Positions 8,602 to 17,700 of a DNA stretch of 64,000 nt are shown here, one piece after another. The notes beneath the pieces were generated by a model, which searched no databases, had not been told where the DNA came from, and saw only the letters and a program-made list of their open reading frames with translations. Location of the stretch: assembly GCF_013456555.2 (NCBI RefSeq), contig NZ_CP059154.1, positions 248,001 through 312,000 on the forward strand, given 5' to 3'. Made by a program: the position numbers and the translations under genes. The first letter of the stretch is position 1. Each line of letters starts with the position of its first letter. This DNA is from Natrinema zhouii (GTDB lineage Archaea > Halobacteriota > Halobacteria > Halobacteriales > Natrialbaceae).

Positions 8602-9000
8602 CTATGCGACCAGTTCCGAGCCCTCGGCGGAGAGCTCGACGGTCACGTCCTGACGCGTCTGGTCGCTGATCTGATCGATATTTCGCGTCAGCACCTCGAG
8701 AACGTCCTCGGGTTCGGGATAAACGAGCAGGTTTCCGTCCCCGTCTTCCATCACGAGCTGCGTGTCCGTGAGCGTCACCTGCTCGTTCTCGATTCGCGCG
8801 ACGATCGCGGGCAACGCCTCCGCACCGCCGACGTCGCCTTCCTCGACTTTCGCGATATACAGCGAGTCGAGTCCGATCAGATCCTTGTACTCGCGGACGC
8901 GTTCCGCACACGCGACCATATCCCTCGTGATCGCCGTCTTCCGTTCGTTTCCGTGCGTCCCCTCGTAGCAGTGTTTGCAGACCCTGAGTTCCATCCGCAT
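8602..9000 (-). CDS. Conserved-type haloarchaeal protein with CxxC motif
   Basis: 132 residues from the chosen ATG. The N-terminus has a paired cysteine motif (CKHC, residues ~8-11), the rest is an acidic alpha/beta protein ('IARIENEQVTLTDTQLVMED'). The frame stays open to a TTG at 9060, which would add a second pair (CKNC); I prefer ATG 9000 because an A-rich element (AAAAATTG) lies about 25-30 nt upstream of it, the normal spacing for a leaderless gene. I do not recognise a family with a known function. It is a single gene between two unrelated ones. Confidence 0.65.
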   Translation of the reverse strand: MRMELRVCKHCYEGTHGNERKTAITRDMVACAERVREYKDLIGLDSLYIAKVEEGDVGGAEALPAIVARIENEQVTLTDTQLVMEDGDGNLLVYPEPEDVLEVLTRNIDQISDQTRQDVTVELSAEGSELVA

Positions 9001-9201
9001 ACACGGTGGTTCGCTCGCGGACTGCAAGCAATTTTTGCAGGAAATGGTGTCATTCCCCAAATTGCACGTATCGATACTTTCGTATTCGGTGTCGAAACAC
9101 CGGATACCGTCCGTCCCGATCGGTAGTCGATCCGGAGAGTCACCGATCGGTTACGATTCCGGGGAACTGTTAAAGACCGCTCGGAGCGTATGTGCCAGTC
9201 A

Positions 9202-9711
9202 ATGGCACGCGATGAACCAGCGCGCCTCCTCCGGGTGGATCTCTCGGCTCGCTCCGTCACCAGCGAACGGATACCGGAGGCGTGGCTCGAGGCGTACGTC
9301 GGCGGGAAGGGCTTCGGCGCGGAGTGGCTCGCCGCGGTGGGCCGGGAGTACGACCGCGAAGCGCTCGCGACCGCCGGCGAGCGAATCTGGACGCTCGTTC
9401 GACTCTTCAACGTCCGCGAGGGGTTCGATCGCACCGACGACGCGCTGCCGGACGCGATACTCGAGCCGAGTGCGGCGAGCCCGGACGACGGGCGATCGCT
9501 TGACGGAAACGCACTCGATACCGAGCGGATCCAGACGCTACTCGAGCGATATTATCGGTATCGAGGGTGGGACAGTGAGGGGCGACCGACGCGAGAAACG
9601 CTCCGTCGACTCGACCTTGAGGCCGCGGTCGACGACGCGACGGCCGTCCCCGAATCCGATCGTGACCCGGCCCGCACAGAGCGTCCCGCAGCGGTGAACG
9701 ACGATGACTGA
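9202..9711 (+). pseudogene. Internally deleted aldehyde:ferredoxin oxidoreductase (mini-AOR)
   Basis: 169 residues. Residues ~8-45 match the N-terminus of tungsten aldehyde:ferredoxin oxidoreductases ('LLRVDLSARSVTSERIPEAW', 'YVGGKGFGAEWLA'), and directly after it residues ~50-140 match the extreme C-terminus ('AGERIWTLVRLFNVREGFDR', 'LLERYYRYRGWDSEGRPT'). The roughly 450 intervening residues, with the pterin-binding loops and the 4Fe-4S cysteines, are absent, so it cannot be a redox enzyme. The frame is intact and a TATA-like TGTTAAAG lies ~30 nt before ATG 9202, so it may be expressed. It overlaps the next gene (ATGA). It could be a deletion scar or a retained small protein. Confidence 0.75.
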
Positions 9712-10486
9712 CCGAATCGATCTGGACGGCCTCGAGACCGATGCCGACGAGGCAGCCGACGAAGGGACCGTCGGCGATCCGGTCTGGCGCGATGACACCG
9801 CCGGAGACGCCGCGACCGATCCCGACTCGCCGGCGGAGTTCGGCTCCGCCGGCAGTCGAGACCGTGCGGGAGTCGAGAGCGACGAGTCCGAGACGGAAAG
9901 CGACGAATCGGATCGCACTCGAGCGCCCACGCCCCACGTTCCCAAAACGGGCGACAAAACGCCGGCGGGGATCCCGAAACGAGGCGGTGATACCGACGGA
10001 ACCGCGAGCGAGACGACCGACGGCCGGTCCAGCCAGACCGCTTCGCCGGAGACGCCGCGCCCGATGGGGTCCCAACCGAATTCGGGGTCGGAGCCGGCGT
10101 CCGGTCCACACGGCGGCGGTACGGACGAGATGACGATGGCGCTCACCTACGCAGCCGTGCGCCGGCTCGAGCACCCGCGGCGAGTCTTCGGCGACGCCGG
10201 CGGCTGGGCCGACTGGATCGGTATCGTCGGCGACGTCCCCGCACACGTCGTCCAGAAGTTCCAGCGAGAACACGGGATCGATGCCGACTTCTTCAACGGG
10301 ACGGGGACGGACCCCGGCGAGCGCCTCGCCGAAATCGACCGAAATTCGATGTTTTACGCCGATCGGATGGTCGTCGTCGGCATCGCGGGCGAGGACGAAC
10401 CGATCGCCGACGCGGCCGACTGGGAGTTCGTCCCCCTCGCAACGGCGGCCGAGAAAGCGGCGTGGGAACTCGAGACGGAACCGTAG
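9704..10486 (+). CDS. Haloarchaeal protein, disordered N-terminus plus small C-terminal domain
   Basis: 260 residues. Residues 1-145 are low-complexity (Asp, Glu, Ser, Thr, Pro), likely disordered. Residues ~146-260 form a compact conserved-looking domain starting 'MTMALTYAAVRRLEHPRRVF' and containing 'WIGIVGDVPAHVVQKFQRE' and 'RMVVVGIAGEDEPIADAADW'. I believe this domain is a haloarchaeal domain of unknown function, but cannot name it with certainty. Its start overlaps the mini-AOR stop by 8 nt, so the two are probably co-translated, suggesting an ancestral link to the aldehyde oxidoreductase. Confidence 0.8.
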   Translation: MTDRIDLDGLETDADEAADEGTVGDPVWRDDTAGDAATDPDSPAEFGSAGSRDRAGVESDESETESDESDRTRAPTPHVPKTGDKTPAGIPKRGGDTDGTASETTDGRSSQTASPETPRPMGSQPNSGSEPASGPHGGGTDEMTMALTYAAVRRLEHPRRVFGDAGGWADWIGIVGDVPAHVVQKFQREHGIDADFFNGTGTDPGERLAEIDRNSMFYADRMVVVGIAGEDEPIADAADWEFVPLATAAEKAAWELETEP

Positions 10487-10604
10487 ATTGTAGCGAGATG
10501 CCGTCACCGATACGAGCGGTGGCGGAACCGGTCGGTATCGGTGATAGTCAGCATCGAGAGTCCGTCAGGGAAGCCATTTTACGCTGCGTGTGGTTGCCAC
10601 GCAC

Positions 10605-10862
10605 ATGGGGATCCGCACTGCGATTGATCACAATCCGCTGCTCGCGTTCGGCTTGCTGATCGCCGCCGGTTGGACCGTCCTGGTCGGACTGCAGATCTTC
10701 ACCGTAATGGGGAGCGTGACCGGCGGCAACTGGGTCGGGCGACACGGCCTCGGTGGCCTGATGGGACTGATCGTTCTGGCGGTCTTCCTCGGCGTCGTGA
10801 TCGCCGCCTTCGGGGCCCTCAGCGAACCGGAACCGGCACCCGAGGAGTGGCCACCCGAGTAA
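10605..10862 (+). CDS. Small membrane protein, two helices
   Basis: 85 residues from ATG 10605. Two hydrophobic segments are clear: residues ~10-32 ('LLAFGLLIAAGWTVLVGLQI') and ~46-70 ('GGLMGLIVLAVFLGVVIAAF'). The tail is acidic and proline-rich. An ATTTTACG element ~30 nt before 10605 would serve a leaderless start; an in-frame GTG at 10590 is less likely. No family recognised. It stands alone on the + strand upstream of two small overlapping genes. Confidence 0.7.
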   Translation: MGIRTAIDHNPLLAFGLLIAAGWTVLVGLQIFTVMGSVTGGNWVGRHGLGGLMGLIVLAVFLGVVIAAFGALSEPEPAPEEWPPE

Positions 10863-10917
10863 CGCCGTCGATCCGTCCCCGTTACTGACCACCAAGTAAA
10901 CGCGACCCCGACACATC

Positions 10918-11058
10918 ATGTATTACGAGTGCACTCGATGCGGCCACCTGGATCGATTCGGTCACCTCGAGCCCGACGAGGCGTCTCGCCCCTGTCCTCG
11001 TTGCGAGAATCACACCCGCCGGGAACCCGCGTTCGACGGAGAGGGGGTGTCGCCGTGA
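10918..11058 (+). CDS. 46-residue zinc-finger protein
   Basis: A very small protein starting MYYECTRCGHLDRFGHLEPD with two zinc-binding pairs, CTRC at residues 5-8 and CPRC at about 27-30. This is a haloarchaeal zinc-ribbon ('CPxCG-like') microprotein. The stop codon overlaps the GTG start of the next gene (GTGA), a strong sign that it is translated. An AAGTAAAC element ~25 nt upstream fits a leaderless promoter. Role unknown. Confidence 0.75.
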   Translation: MYYECTRCGHLDRFGHLEPDEASRPCPRCENHTRREPAFDGEGVSP

Positions 11059-11417
11059 CCCTCTCGATCACCGTCAGCGACCGGTTCCGCGACGCCGCGA
11101 CGGCGTGGGGAGACGACCGGCTCATGGACGAGGAGGCGGCGCTGGAAACGAAAGCCGAGCAGGCCCTGCTCGAGATCGAACACCTCGTCTCGGGCGCGAA
11201 CGAGGTCGAGTTCGACGTCGATGCCGCGAGCGGCGAGATCCACCACGAACCGACCGACGACCTCGAGGGGTACCTCGAGCGGCAGTCCGACGAGTTCGGC
11301 CTCGAGCCCGACGCGGTGCTGGCGCTGCACGTCGACCTGTTCGCGAGCGCGTTCCTCGACCGGGACGGTGGATCCGAGTCGTCGTCGGACCGGCCGGACG
11401 ATCCGCGTCCGTACTGA
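11055..11417 (+). CDS. Conserved-type acidic protein, GTG start
   Basis: 120 residues. The frame is open from 10929, but the part before 11055 is the shadow of the zinc-finger microgene; GTG 11055, inside the GTGA overlap with that gene, gives a typical acidic haloarchaeal protein starting MTLSITVSDRFRDAATAWGD. It is mostly helical ('EAALETKAEQALLEIEHLVSG') with a short beta segment. No family recognised. Coupling with the zinc-finger gene suggests the two work together. Confidence 0.7.
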   Translation: MTLSITVSDRFRDAATAWGDDRLMDEEAALETKAEQALLEIEHLVSGANEVEFDVDAASGEIHHEPTDDLEGYLERQSDEFGLEPDAVLALHVDLFASAFLDRDGGSESSSDRPDDPRPY

Positions 11418-11518
11418 AAATCGCGGCTAGTCGTCCCGTTGCCATCCTCCGACCGACGACGAGACGTATAGGCGAATCACGACAAAAGCCTAAGGCTATC
11501 AATCGTGCACATACAGCT

Positions 11519-11695
11519 ATGACGCACACCGACTGGCGACCGGATCCGGAACTCGACAAGAAACGCGACAGGGAGGTCTGGACGCACACCGCGCCCCACC
11601 ACATCAACGACGGCGAAATCGACGGCGATATTTCGTTCAGCGACGAGGTTCTCGAGCCGTTCGTCGACGACGAAGATACCGACGGCGACGAGTAA
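11519..11695 (+). CDS. Small acidic hypothetical protein
   Basis: 58 residues, starting MTHTDWRPDPELDKKRDREV, then a His-rich spot ('WTHTAPHHINDGE') and a strongly acidic tail. A TAAGGCTA-type element ~25-30 nt upstream could be the promoter. The strong acidity and codon use agree with a real haloarchaeal gene; no function can be given. It faces the TorD-type gene across 27 nt. Confidence 0.6.
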   Translation: MTHTDWRPDPELDKKRDREVWTHTAPHHINDGEIDGDISFSDEVLEPFVDDEDTDGDE

Positions 11696-11722
11696 CCGTC
11701 GCAACTCGAGCCGAGACGCGGC

Positions 11723-12355
11723 TCAGCCCATCTGCATCGCGATCTCTTCCTCGAACGCGATACAGCCCTCGAGCAGCGCCGCGACGGCCTCGTAGAACCG
11801 CTCGTCGGTTCGTTCGCGGACGTCTGCGGCGAGGTCGTCGATCCACTCCGAGAGGTGCTCCTCGTGGAAGACCCGCTGGTAGCCGAACGTTTCCACGTCT
11901 CCGCTGCGCTGCCGGCGAATCAGGTACCGGAGAAAGGCCAGTTCGACGGCGACGTAATCGTTCTCCTCGGGATACTCGTCGGGCGGCGACCAGCCGGCCG
12001 CGCCGTAACTCGCCTCGACGGTCGCCAGTCCTTCGCCGCGAAAGTCGGTGTCCTCGCGGTAGTAGGTCTCGTGGGGGAGGACCGGCGGTCGCGGGCCGAC
12101 GAACAGCCGCGTGAACTCCCGCTCCAGGTCGTCCCGAACGGCGTCGGCCTCACGATCGCGGTTCTCGTCGATGAACGCCTCGAGCGCCGCGAATCCCCGA
12201 TCGAGTCGGTCGCTGACGCTCGCGTCGGGGACCAGAACGTCCCCCGACAACAACGTCTCGACGAACGCCTCGGTCGGGACGTCCGCGAACGCGTCGATCA
12301 GGAAGTTCACCAGCTCGAGTCGGGCGTCGTAGAGGGCCTGTTGATCCATACTCAT
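11723..12355 (-). CDS. TorD/DmsD-family chaperone for the molybdoenzyme
   Basis: A 210-residue all-helical protein of the TorD/NarJ-like chaperone family, which binds Tat signals of molybdenum/tungsten enzymes and keeps them in the cytoplasm until cofactor is inserted. Visible family signs are 'LEREFTRLFVGPRPPVLPHETYY' near residue 85-107 (the E-F-x-R-L-F-x-G and P-x-x-x-P-x-E-S-x-Y region), followed by helices with 'VELAFLRYL' and 'FHEEHLSEWIDDLA'. It lies 4 nt downstream of the iron-sulfur protein gene and near fdhA, its likely client. ATG 12355 (MSMDQQ) is chosen; 12349 is possible. The frame open further upstream is a shadow. Confidence 0.85.
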   Translation of the reverse strand: MSMDQQALYDARLELVNFLIDAFADVPTEAFVETLLSGDVLVPDASVSDRLDRGFAALEAFIDENRDREADAVRDDLEREFTRLFVGPRPPVLPHETYYREDTDFRGEGLATVEASYGAAGWSPPDEYPEENDYVAVELAFLRYLIRRQRSGDVETFGYQRVFHEEHLSEWIDDLAADVRERTDERFYEAVAALLEGCIAFEEEIAMQMG

Positions 12356-12359
12356 GATA

Positions 12360-14492
12360 TCAGTCACCTCGGTCGTAGAGCAGTTGCGCGCGGCAGTCGC
12401 CGCAGTACTCGAAGATGCTCCCCTGTGCGCTCGGCGCGATGTCGGCGACGAGGTCGCCGACTTCCGCCTGGATCTTCCGGGCCGATCCCTCGCTCGCGAA
12501 CGGCTTGCCGCAGTGGCGACACTCTCGCATCTCGCCGTCGAAGACCTCGGTCCAGGCGGGATCGTCGCCGTCGCGGTTCTCGGGCAGCAGTGACCGGTCG
12601 AGGCCGTCGCGCATCGTGATGACGTCCTCGACGCAGCCCTCCTCGCAGCACCCGCAGTTGACGCACTTCTCGTGGTTGAACTCGAGGGAGGCGTCTCGCT
12701 CGTTCCGGCGGATCGCATCGGTCGGACAGAGGTTCGAACAGGTCGGCGTGAGCGTACAGCCGTCGGCGACGTCCATGCGGCCGAAGTCTTTGAGACCGCG
12801 AATCACCTCGCGGGCCGGATCGACGTGCTCGAGGATCGCGCGAACGCTCTCGAGTGTCCAGCCGTGACTGTCGAAGGCGGGGTTGTCCCGGTCGGCGTCG
12901 ATCTCCCCGGTCGCCTCGTGTTCGCCGACCGGAATCGGTGAGGTCGCGAGTTCGACGGCGAAGGTCGACATTTCCTCGACGAACTGGGCCGGTTCGTCCG
13001 GGTCGGGGGCGAAGAAGCCGATTCGCTCGCCCAGCTCGAGGTCCCTCGTGGCGCGGTTGAGCCGATCGACGAGGTCGGCCTTCGGCTCCGGGCCGGAGTG
13101 GTGACAGTCGCCGCCGCAGCCGACGATTGCGACGCCGTCCGCTCCGCAGGCCAGCGTGTGCATCGCGTGGGCCTCGCCGACGGTGTCCGTGCAGTTCACG
13201 CGAACGGGGAGGATCGGCGGGTACTCGATGGCCGCTTTCCCCGCAGCGGCTAACCGGCCGTACTCGGCGAGCGCGTCGTCGGCTTCCTCCGAGCAGACGA
13301 ACGCGACGATGGCGGCGTCGATGTCCGACCCCGAGCGGTTCAGGAGCCATCCGCCCTCGTCGTCGGTCGGTCGGAGTAGCGCCTCGACCTCGCGGGCGAA
13401 CCGCTCGTTCGACGGCTCCCGGAGCATCGTCGCCCCCGTTGGACAGGCGCTGGTACAGGCCCCGCAGTTCTGACAGGCCGCCTCGTGGAACTCGACCTCG
13501 TCGATCCGCGCCCGCTCGACTGCGTCATGGGGGCAGGCCTCGACGCACTCGTTGCAGCCCGGCTGGCTCGAGTTCCCCGCCGCGCAGACGTCCATCTCGA
13601 GGTCGAGGTGGGCCGGTTTCTCGACGCCGCCGAGCAGGTCTTTCACCGCGGCGATCGTCGCCGCATCGATTGGCGCGGTGTAGAAGCCGATCCGGCCGCC
13701 CCGCGTCGAACGGGTGGCCGCCGGGTAGACGATCTGGTCGAACTCGAGCGTCCGCTCGGTTCCCGTCATCTCGATCGCGTCGGTGGGACAGACGTCGGTC
13801 CACGCTCCGTCGGGCGCGTCGGGATCGATATCGACCGGGTAGCGCGTGACCATTCCGTCGGGTCCCTCGTGGACGCACTTCATACAGGAGATGCAGTCTT
13901 CCGTGACACGGGACTCGAGGCGGACGGTGAACTCTCCGAACCGTCCGTCGACGTCGACGACGCGTCCGCGCTCGATCGTCACGTCGTCGAGATCGGCCGC
14001 AGCGTCGACGTACTCGTCGCCGTCGGCGATCAGCGTTACGTCGGCGTCGTCGGAAAGCGCCGCTGCGGTCTCCGAATCGGCGACGACCGCGACGCGTTCG
14101 CCGGCCTCCTGGGATATCGTTCGGGAGACCGATTCGGCCTCGAGGCCCGCGTATCTGGCGTTGACCAGCCGTGCGGTCTTCGCCGTGGCACCGGCTTCGT
14201 CGTGGACCCACCCGGCGCCCTCGCGCTGGTCGACGAACGAGACCGCCTCCGAGTGTAACCCCTGCTGTTCGGCGACCCGCTCGAGCTTCCGCTGGGACCG
14301 CGACTCGGGACACGTGACGATCAGCTGGTCGAGGTCGTACTCGTCGATCACCTGCTCCATCGCGGGGAGGCCGTCCGCACAGAGCAGGCTCGAACTCGCC
14401 GCGACGTCGACGTGTTCGATCCCCTCTCGGACGCCCTCGAGATCGATATCACAGGTGTCCGCACACGAGCAGACGAAGCTCCCGACTCTCAT
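12360..14492 (-). CDS. Large iron-sulfur protein, HdrA-N / MvhD-like fusion
   Basis: 710 residues. Residues 1-130 resemble the N-terminal domain of heterodisulfide reductase HdrA ('VGSFVCSCADTCDIDLEGV'). The usual FAD domain is not recognisable; a degenerate Rossmann-like stretch is followed by ferredoxin motifs: CISCMKC ~195, CNEC...CPHDAV ~315, CQNCGACTSACP ~340. Residues ~390-510 look like MvhD/FlpD ('IVAFVCSEEADDALAEYGRL', 'IVGCGGDCHHSG'). Two more clusters ('CSNLCPTDAI', 'CVNCGCCEEGC') and a C-terminal CxxC zinc-ribbon-like end follow. No export signal, so cytoplasmic. It is divergent from the formate dehydrogenase genes and may carry electrons for them or a related cytoplasmic process; this is inferred from position. 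Confidence 0.8.
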   Translation of the reverse strand: MRVGSFVCSCADTCDIDLEGVREGIEHVDVAASSSLLCADGLPAMEQVIDEYDLDQLIVTCPESRSQRKLERVAEQQGLHSEAVSFVDQREGAGWVHDEAGATAKTARLVNARYAGLEAESVSRTISQEAGERVAVVADSETAAALSDDADVTLIADGDEYVDAAADLDDVTIERGRVVDVDGRFGEFTVRLESRVTEDCISCMKCVHEGPDGMVTRYPVDIDPDAPDGAWTDVCPTDAIEMTGTERTLEFDQIVYPAATRSTRGGRIGFYTAPIDAATIAAVKDLLGGVEKPAHLDLEMDVCAAGNSSQPGCNECVEACPHDAVERARIDEVEFHEAACQNCGACTSACPTGATMLREPSNERFAREVEALLRPTDDEGGWLLNRSGSDIDAAIVAFVCSEEADDALAEYGRLAAAGKAAIEYPPILPVRVNCTDTVGEAHAMHTLACGADGVAIVGCGGDCHHSGPEPKADLVDRLNRATRDLELGERIGFFAPDPDEPAQFVEEMSTFAVELATSPIPVGEHEATGEIDADRDNPAFDSHGWTLESVRAILEHVDPAREVIRGLKDFGRMDVADGCTLTPTCSNLCPTDAIRRNERDASLEFNHEKCVNCGCCEEGCVEDVITMRDGLDRSLLPENRDGDDPAWTEVFDGEMRECRHCGKPFASEGSARKIQAEVGDLVADIAPSAQGSIFEYCGDCRAQLLYDRGD

Positions 14493-14501
14493 CCTGTCGT
14501 G

Positions 14502-14560
14502 GTATACCGTGGCAATACAATAGTATTCCGTACGAATATGGTGAATGTACGGTAGAATAC
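14502..14560. promoter_or_regulatory. Repeated GTATNCCGT motif in divergent fdh promoter region
   Basis: GTATACCGT (14502-14510) and GTATTCCGT (14523-14531) are direct repeats with starts 21 bp apart, two helical turns. An inverted relative, ACGGTAGAATAC, ends at 14560, so 14523-14533 and 14547-14560 also form an imperfect palindrome. The cluster lies just upstream of the iron-sulfur protein start (14492, minus) and in the AT-rich region before the fdh genes, as expected for binding sites of a regulator of both operons. Confidence 0.5.
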
Positions 14561-14682
14561 CAATACTACTCGGACTTAATCACGTATTTCGTTTCTTAAC
14601 CGACGGAACGCTAGATCGAATACAAATTACCGAAAACCGTCCTTAGCAAATATTCATAGACCCCTTCGGTGAAGTGCGAACT

Positions 14683-14754
14683 ATGGGCATGGGTACTGTG
14701 AACAAGGTGTTGCGAACGGATATCCGTCGAGCAGCGAGGTATCGCGTCCCATGA
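14683..14754 (+). CDS. 23-residue leader ORF coupled to fdhA
   Basis: ATG at 14683 opens a frame (MGMGTVNK...ARYRVP) whose TGA overlaps the fdhA ATG (ATGA at 14751-14754). A TATA-like AAATATTCAT at 14648-14657 sits ~27-30 nt before 14683, the spacing of a leaderless mRNA beginning at this ATG. The peptide is basic, unlike nearly all proteins here. It may couple translation to fdhA, regulate it, or be functional itself. Seen directly: promoter spacing, start and overlap; function is inferred. Confidence 0.55.
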   Translation: MGMGTVNKVLRTDIRRAARYRVP

Positions 14755-17700
14755 GTGCGGACGGCGACCCGGTAACGATCGACCTCGACCGTCGATCGTT
14801 CATGAAAGCGAGCGCGCTCGCCGGCGGATTGTTCCTCGGCGGCGGCGTCACCGGGCACGTCCTCAGTCAGGAAGAAGAGGGCGAGGACGGCGTCGTCGAC
14901 GACGCCGACACGTCGAAGGTGATCTGCAACTACTGTGCCGTCGGCTGCGGCTTCAAGGCCGTCAAGGACGGCGATTCCTTCACGGCGATGGAGCCGTGGT
15001 TCGAGAACCCGATCAACAACGGCTCGCTCTGCTCGAAGGGCGCCGGTATTCTCGAGACCGAACACTCGGTCAAGCGGCTCAAACATCCGATGCAGAAGGT
15101 CGACGGCGAGTGGCAGAAGATCACCTGGGACGAGGCGTACACCGAGATCGCCGAGACCTGGGCGGAGACCGTCGACGAGTACAGCCGCGAGAGCGTCATG
15201 CTGCTGGGCAGCGCCCACCACGCCAACGAGGAGGCCTACGCCATCCGGAAGCTCGCGGCGTTTATGGGCACGAACAACGTCGACCATCAGGCGCGGATCT
15301 GCCACTCGCCGACCGTGACGGGACTGGCGAACACCTGGGGGTTCGGCGCGATGACGAACACGATCAACGACTACCGAAACTTCGACCTGCTCATCATCCT
15401 CGGACAGAACCCCGCCGAGTCCCACCCGATCGCGATGCAGCACATCCTCGAGGGCCAGGCCAGGGGTGGAACGATCGTCTCCATCGACCCGCGCTACACG
15501 AAGACGTCGGCTCACGCCGACTACTTCTACCGGCTGCGGCCCGGCACGGACGTCGCACTGGTCATGGGCCTACTCAACTACGTTCGGGATCGGGACGGAC
15601 TCAACGACACCTTCCTCGATGAGCGAGTGATGGGCTGGCCCGACGTCGAACCCGAACTCGATCAGTACGACCTCGAGACGGTCTCGGACATCACCTGGAT
15701 CGATCGGGGAGATCTCGAAGAGATCGGCGACCTGATCATCGAGAACGCGCCTCAGATACAGGTCGAGTGGGCAATGGGTGGCACCCAGCACAACAACGGG
15801 ACGCAGAACATTCGCTCGTACGCCCTCTTCAGCCTCGCGACCGGGAGCGCGGCGCGTTCGGGGGGCGGTCTCCAGGTCATGCGCGGCCACGCGAACGTCC
15901 AGGGGGCGACCGACCTCGGCGTCGATGCCAGCATCCTCCCGGGCTACTACGGCGTCGATTCGCCGGGATCGTGGGAACACTGGGCGGACGTCTGGGACCG
16001 GAGCCCGTGGACCAGCGGGAGCACCTCTTTCGAGGAGCTGTACGACAAGTTCGAGATGATGCCGGAAGACATGTGGAGCGGCATGGAGACGCCGGCCGAG
16101 GCCGAGGCGGGGGGTGCGGGCGTCGACGTCGAGGAGGAGGAAGAAGGCGAAGGCGGCGAGGGAGCGGAGAGCGCAGGCGGTCAGGGAGACGAAGAGGAGG
16201 GCGAAGAGCAGGAAGGCGAAGACGACGAAGAGGGCCTGAACCAGGAGGCACCGATCGACGTCGACGAACGGTCGATGATGTTCCAGATCGGGCTGACCGT
16301 CGCCCGCTGGTACGAGGCCGCGCTCGGGCAGGAGGACCGCCTGCTCGAGTCGAACCTCTACCAGTCCGACCCGCTGAAGATGGCGTTCTTCTGGGGTCAC
16401 TCGGCGAACTCCATCAGCGAGATGGACAAGATGAAGCGAGCGATGGAGTCGCTGGATCTGATGGTCGTCGTCGACGTCTTCCCCTCTGTCGCCGGCACGC
16501 TGCCCGACGATGCGAACGTCATCCTGCTGCCGGCCTCGAGCCAGTACGAACACGTCCGAACGGTGACGAACTCCCACCGCTCGGTCCAGTGGAGCGAGCG
16601 GGTCTCCCCGCCGGCGCACAACTCCAGGCCGGACCTCCGAATCATGCAGGAACTGGCACACCATCTGGGCTTCGGCGAGCACTTCGACTGGGGGAGCGGT
16701 CCGGAGGTCCACAACGGGCAGAGTTCCTACGAGGACGCGCTCAGAGAGATCAACCTCGGGACTCGATCGATCGGCTACCAGCAGTCGCCCGAGAAGCTCC
16801 AGCAACACCAGGAGTACGACTGGGCGTTCAACACGGACAACCTGCGGGCGGACACCAACGGACTGCCTGTCGACGGGGACTACTGGATGCTCCCCTGGCC
16901 GTACTGGGGCGACGACCACCCCGGATCGCCGATCATCTGGACGAAGGAGGCCGACCCCCGCGACGGCGGCCACGACTTCCGCGAGAACTGGGGCGTCAGA
17001 GCGCCGACCCCCGACGAGTGGAACGAACTCGGCATCGACAAGGACTATCCGCTCTGGCAGACCTACAACCGGGATGGCCTGGATGGACTCGATCTGATCG
17101 CCGGGTCGTTCGAAGCACCGTGGTGGGACGGACAGGAGATCAACGGCGTCCCCTCGTATCCGAACTACGCGACGATGCTGCCGGACGATCCGGCCAACGC
17201 GTCGACACAGACGCTGCCCGTCGAGTACGCGCTCGACGAGTCCGAGTCGGTGTACACCGCTGCACAGGCGCTCACCGATCAGTACGGGGACGAGGTCGAC
17301 ATCGACCCCGCGGCCTACGAGGAGTACGACTACGCTCAGCCCGACCCGCCGACGGGTCGCGGAAAGGCGCGCGGGGTCGTCTGGAACTTCCTCGATACGG
17401 TGCCCGTTCACCGGGAACCCGTCGAGAGCCCGCGTCCGGACCTCGTCGAGGAGTGGCCCGCCAACGGCGAACAGATCAACTTCTGGCGACTCGACCAGAA
17501 CAACGCGTCGGTCCAGGAGACGGCGACCGAACGGGTCCACACCGAACTCGGCAGCGACGCCGAGAGCGGCCGAACGGTGATCTTGACCTCCGGCCGACAG
17601 GTCGAACACCAGGGCGGCGGTGCCGAGACGCGGAACAACGAGTACACCGCCGACCGCCAGCCACACATGTACGCCGAGATCAGCCCTTCGCTGGCCGAGG

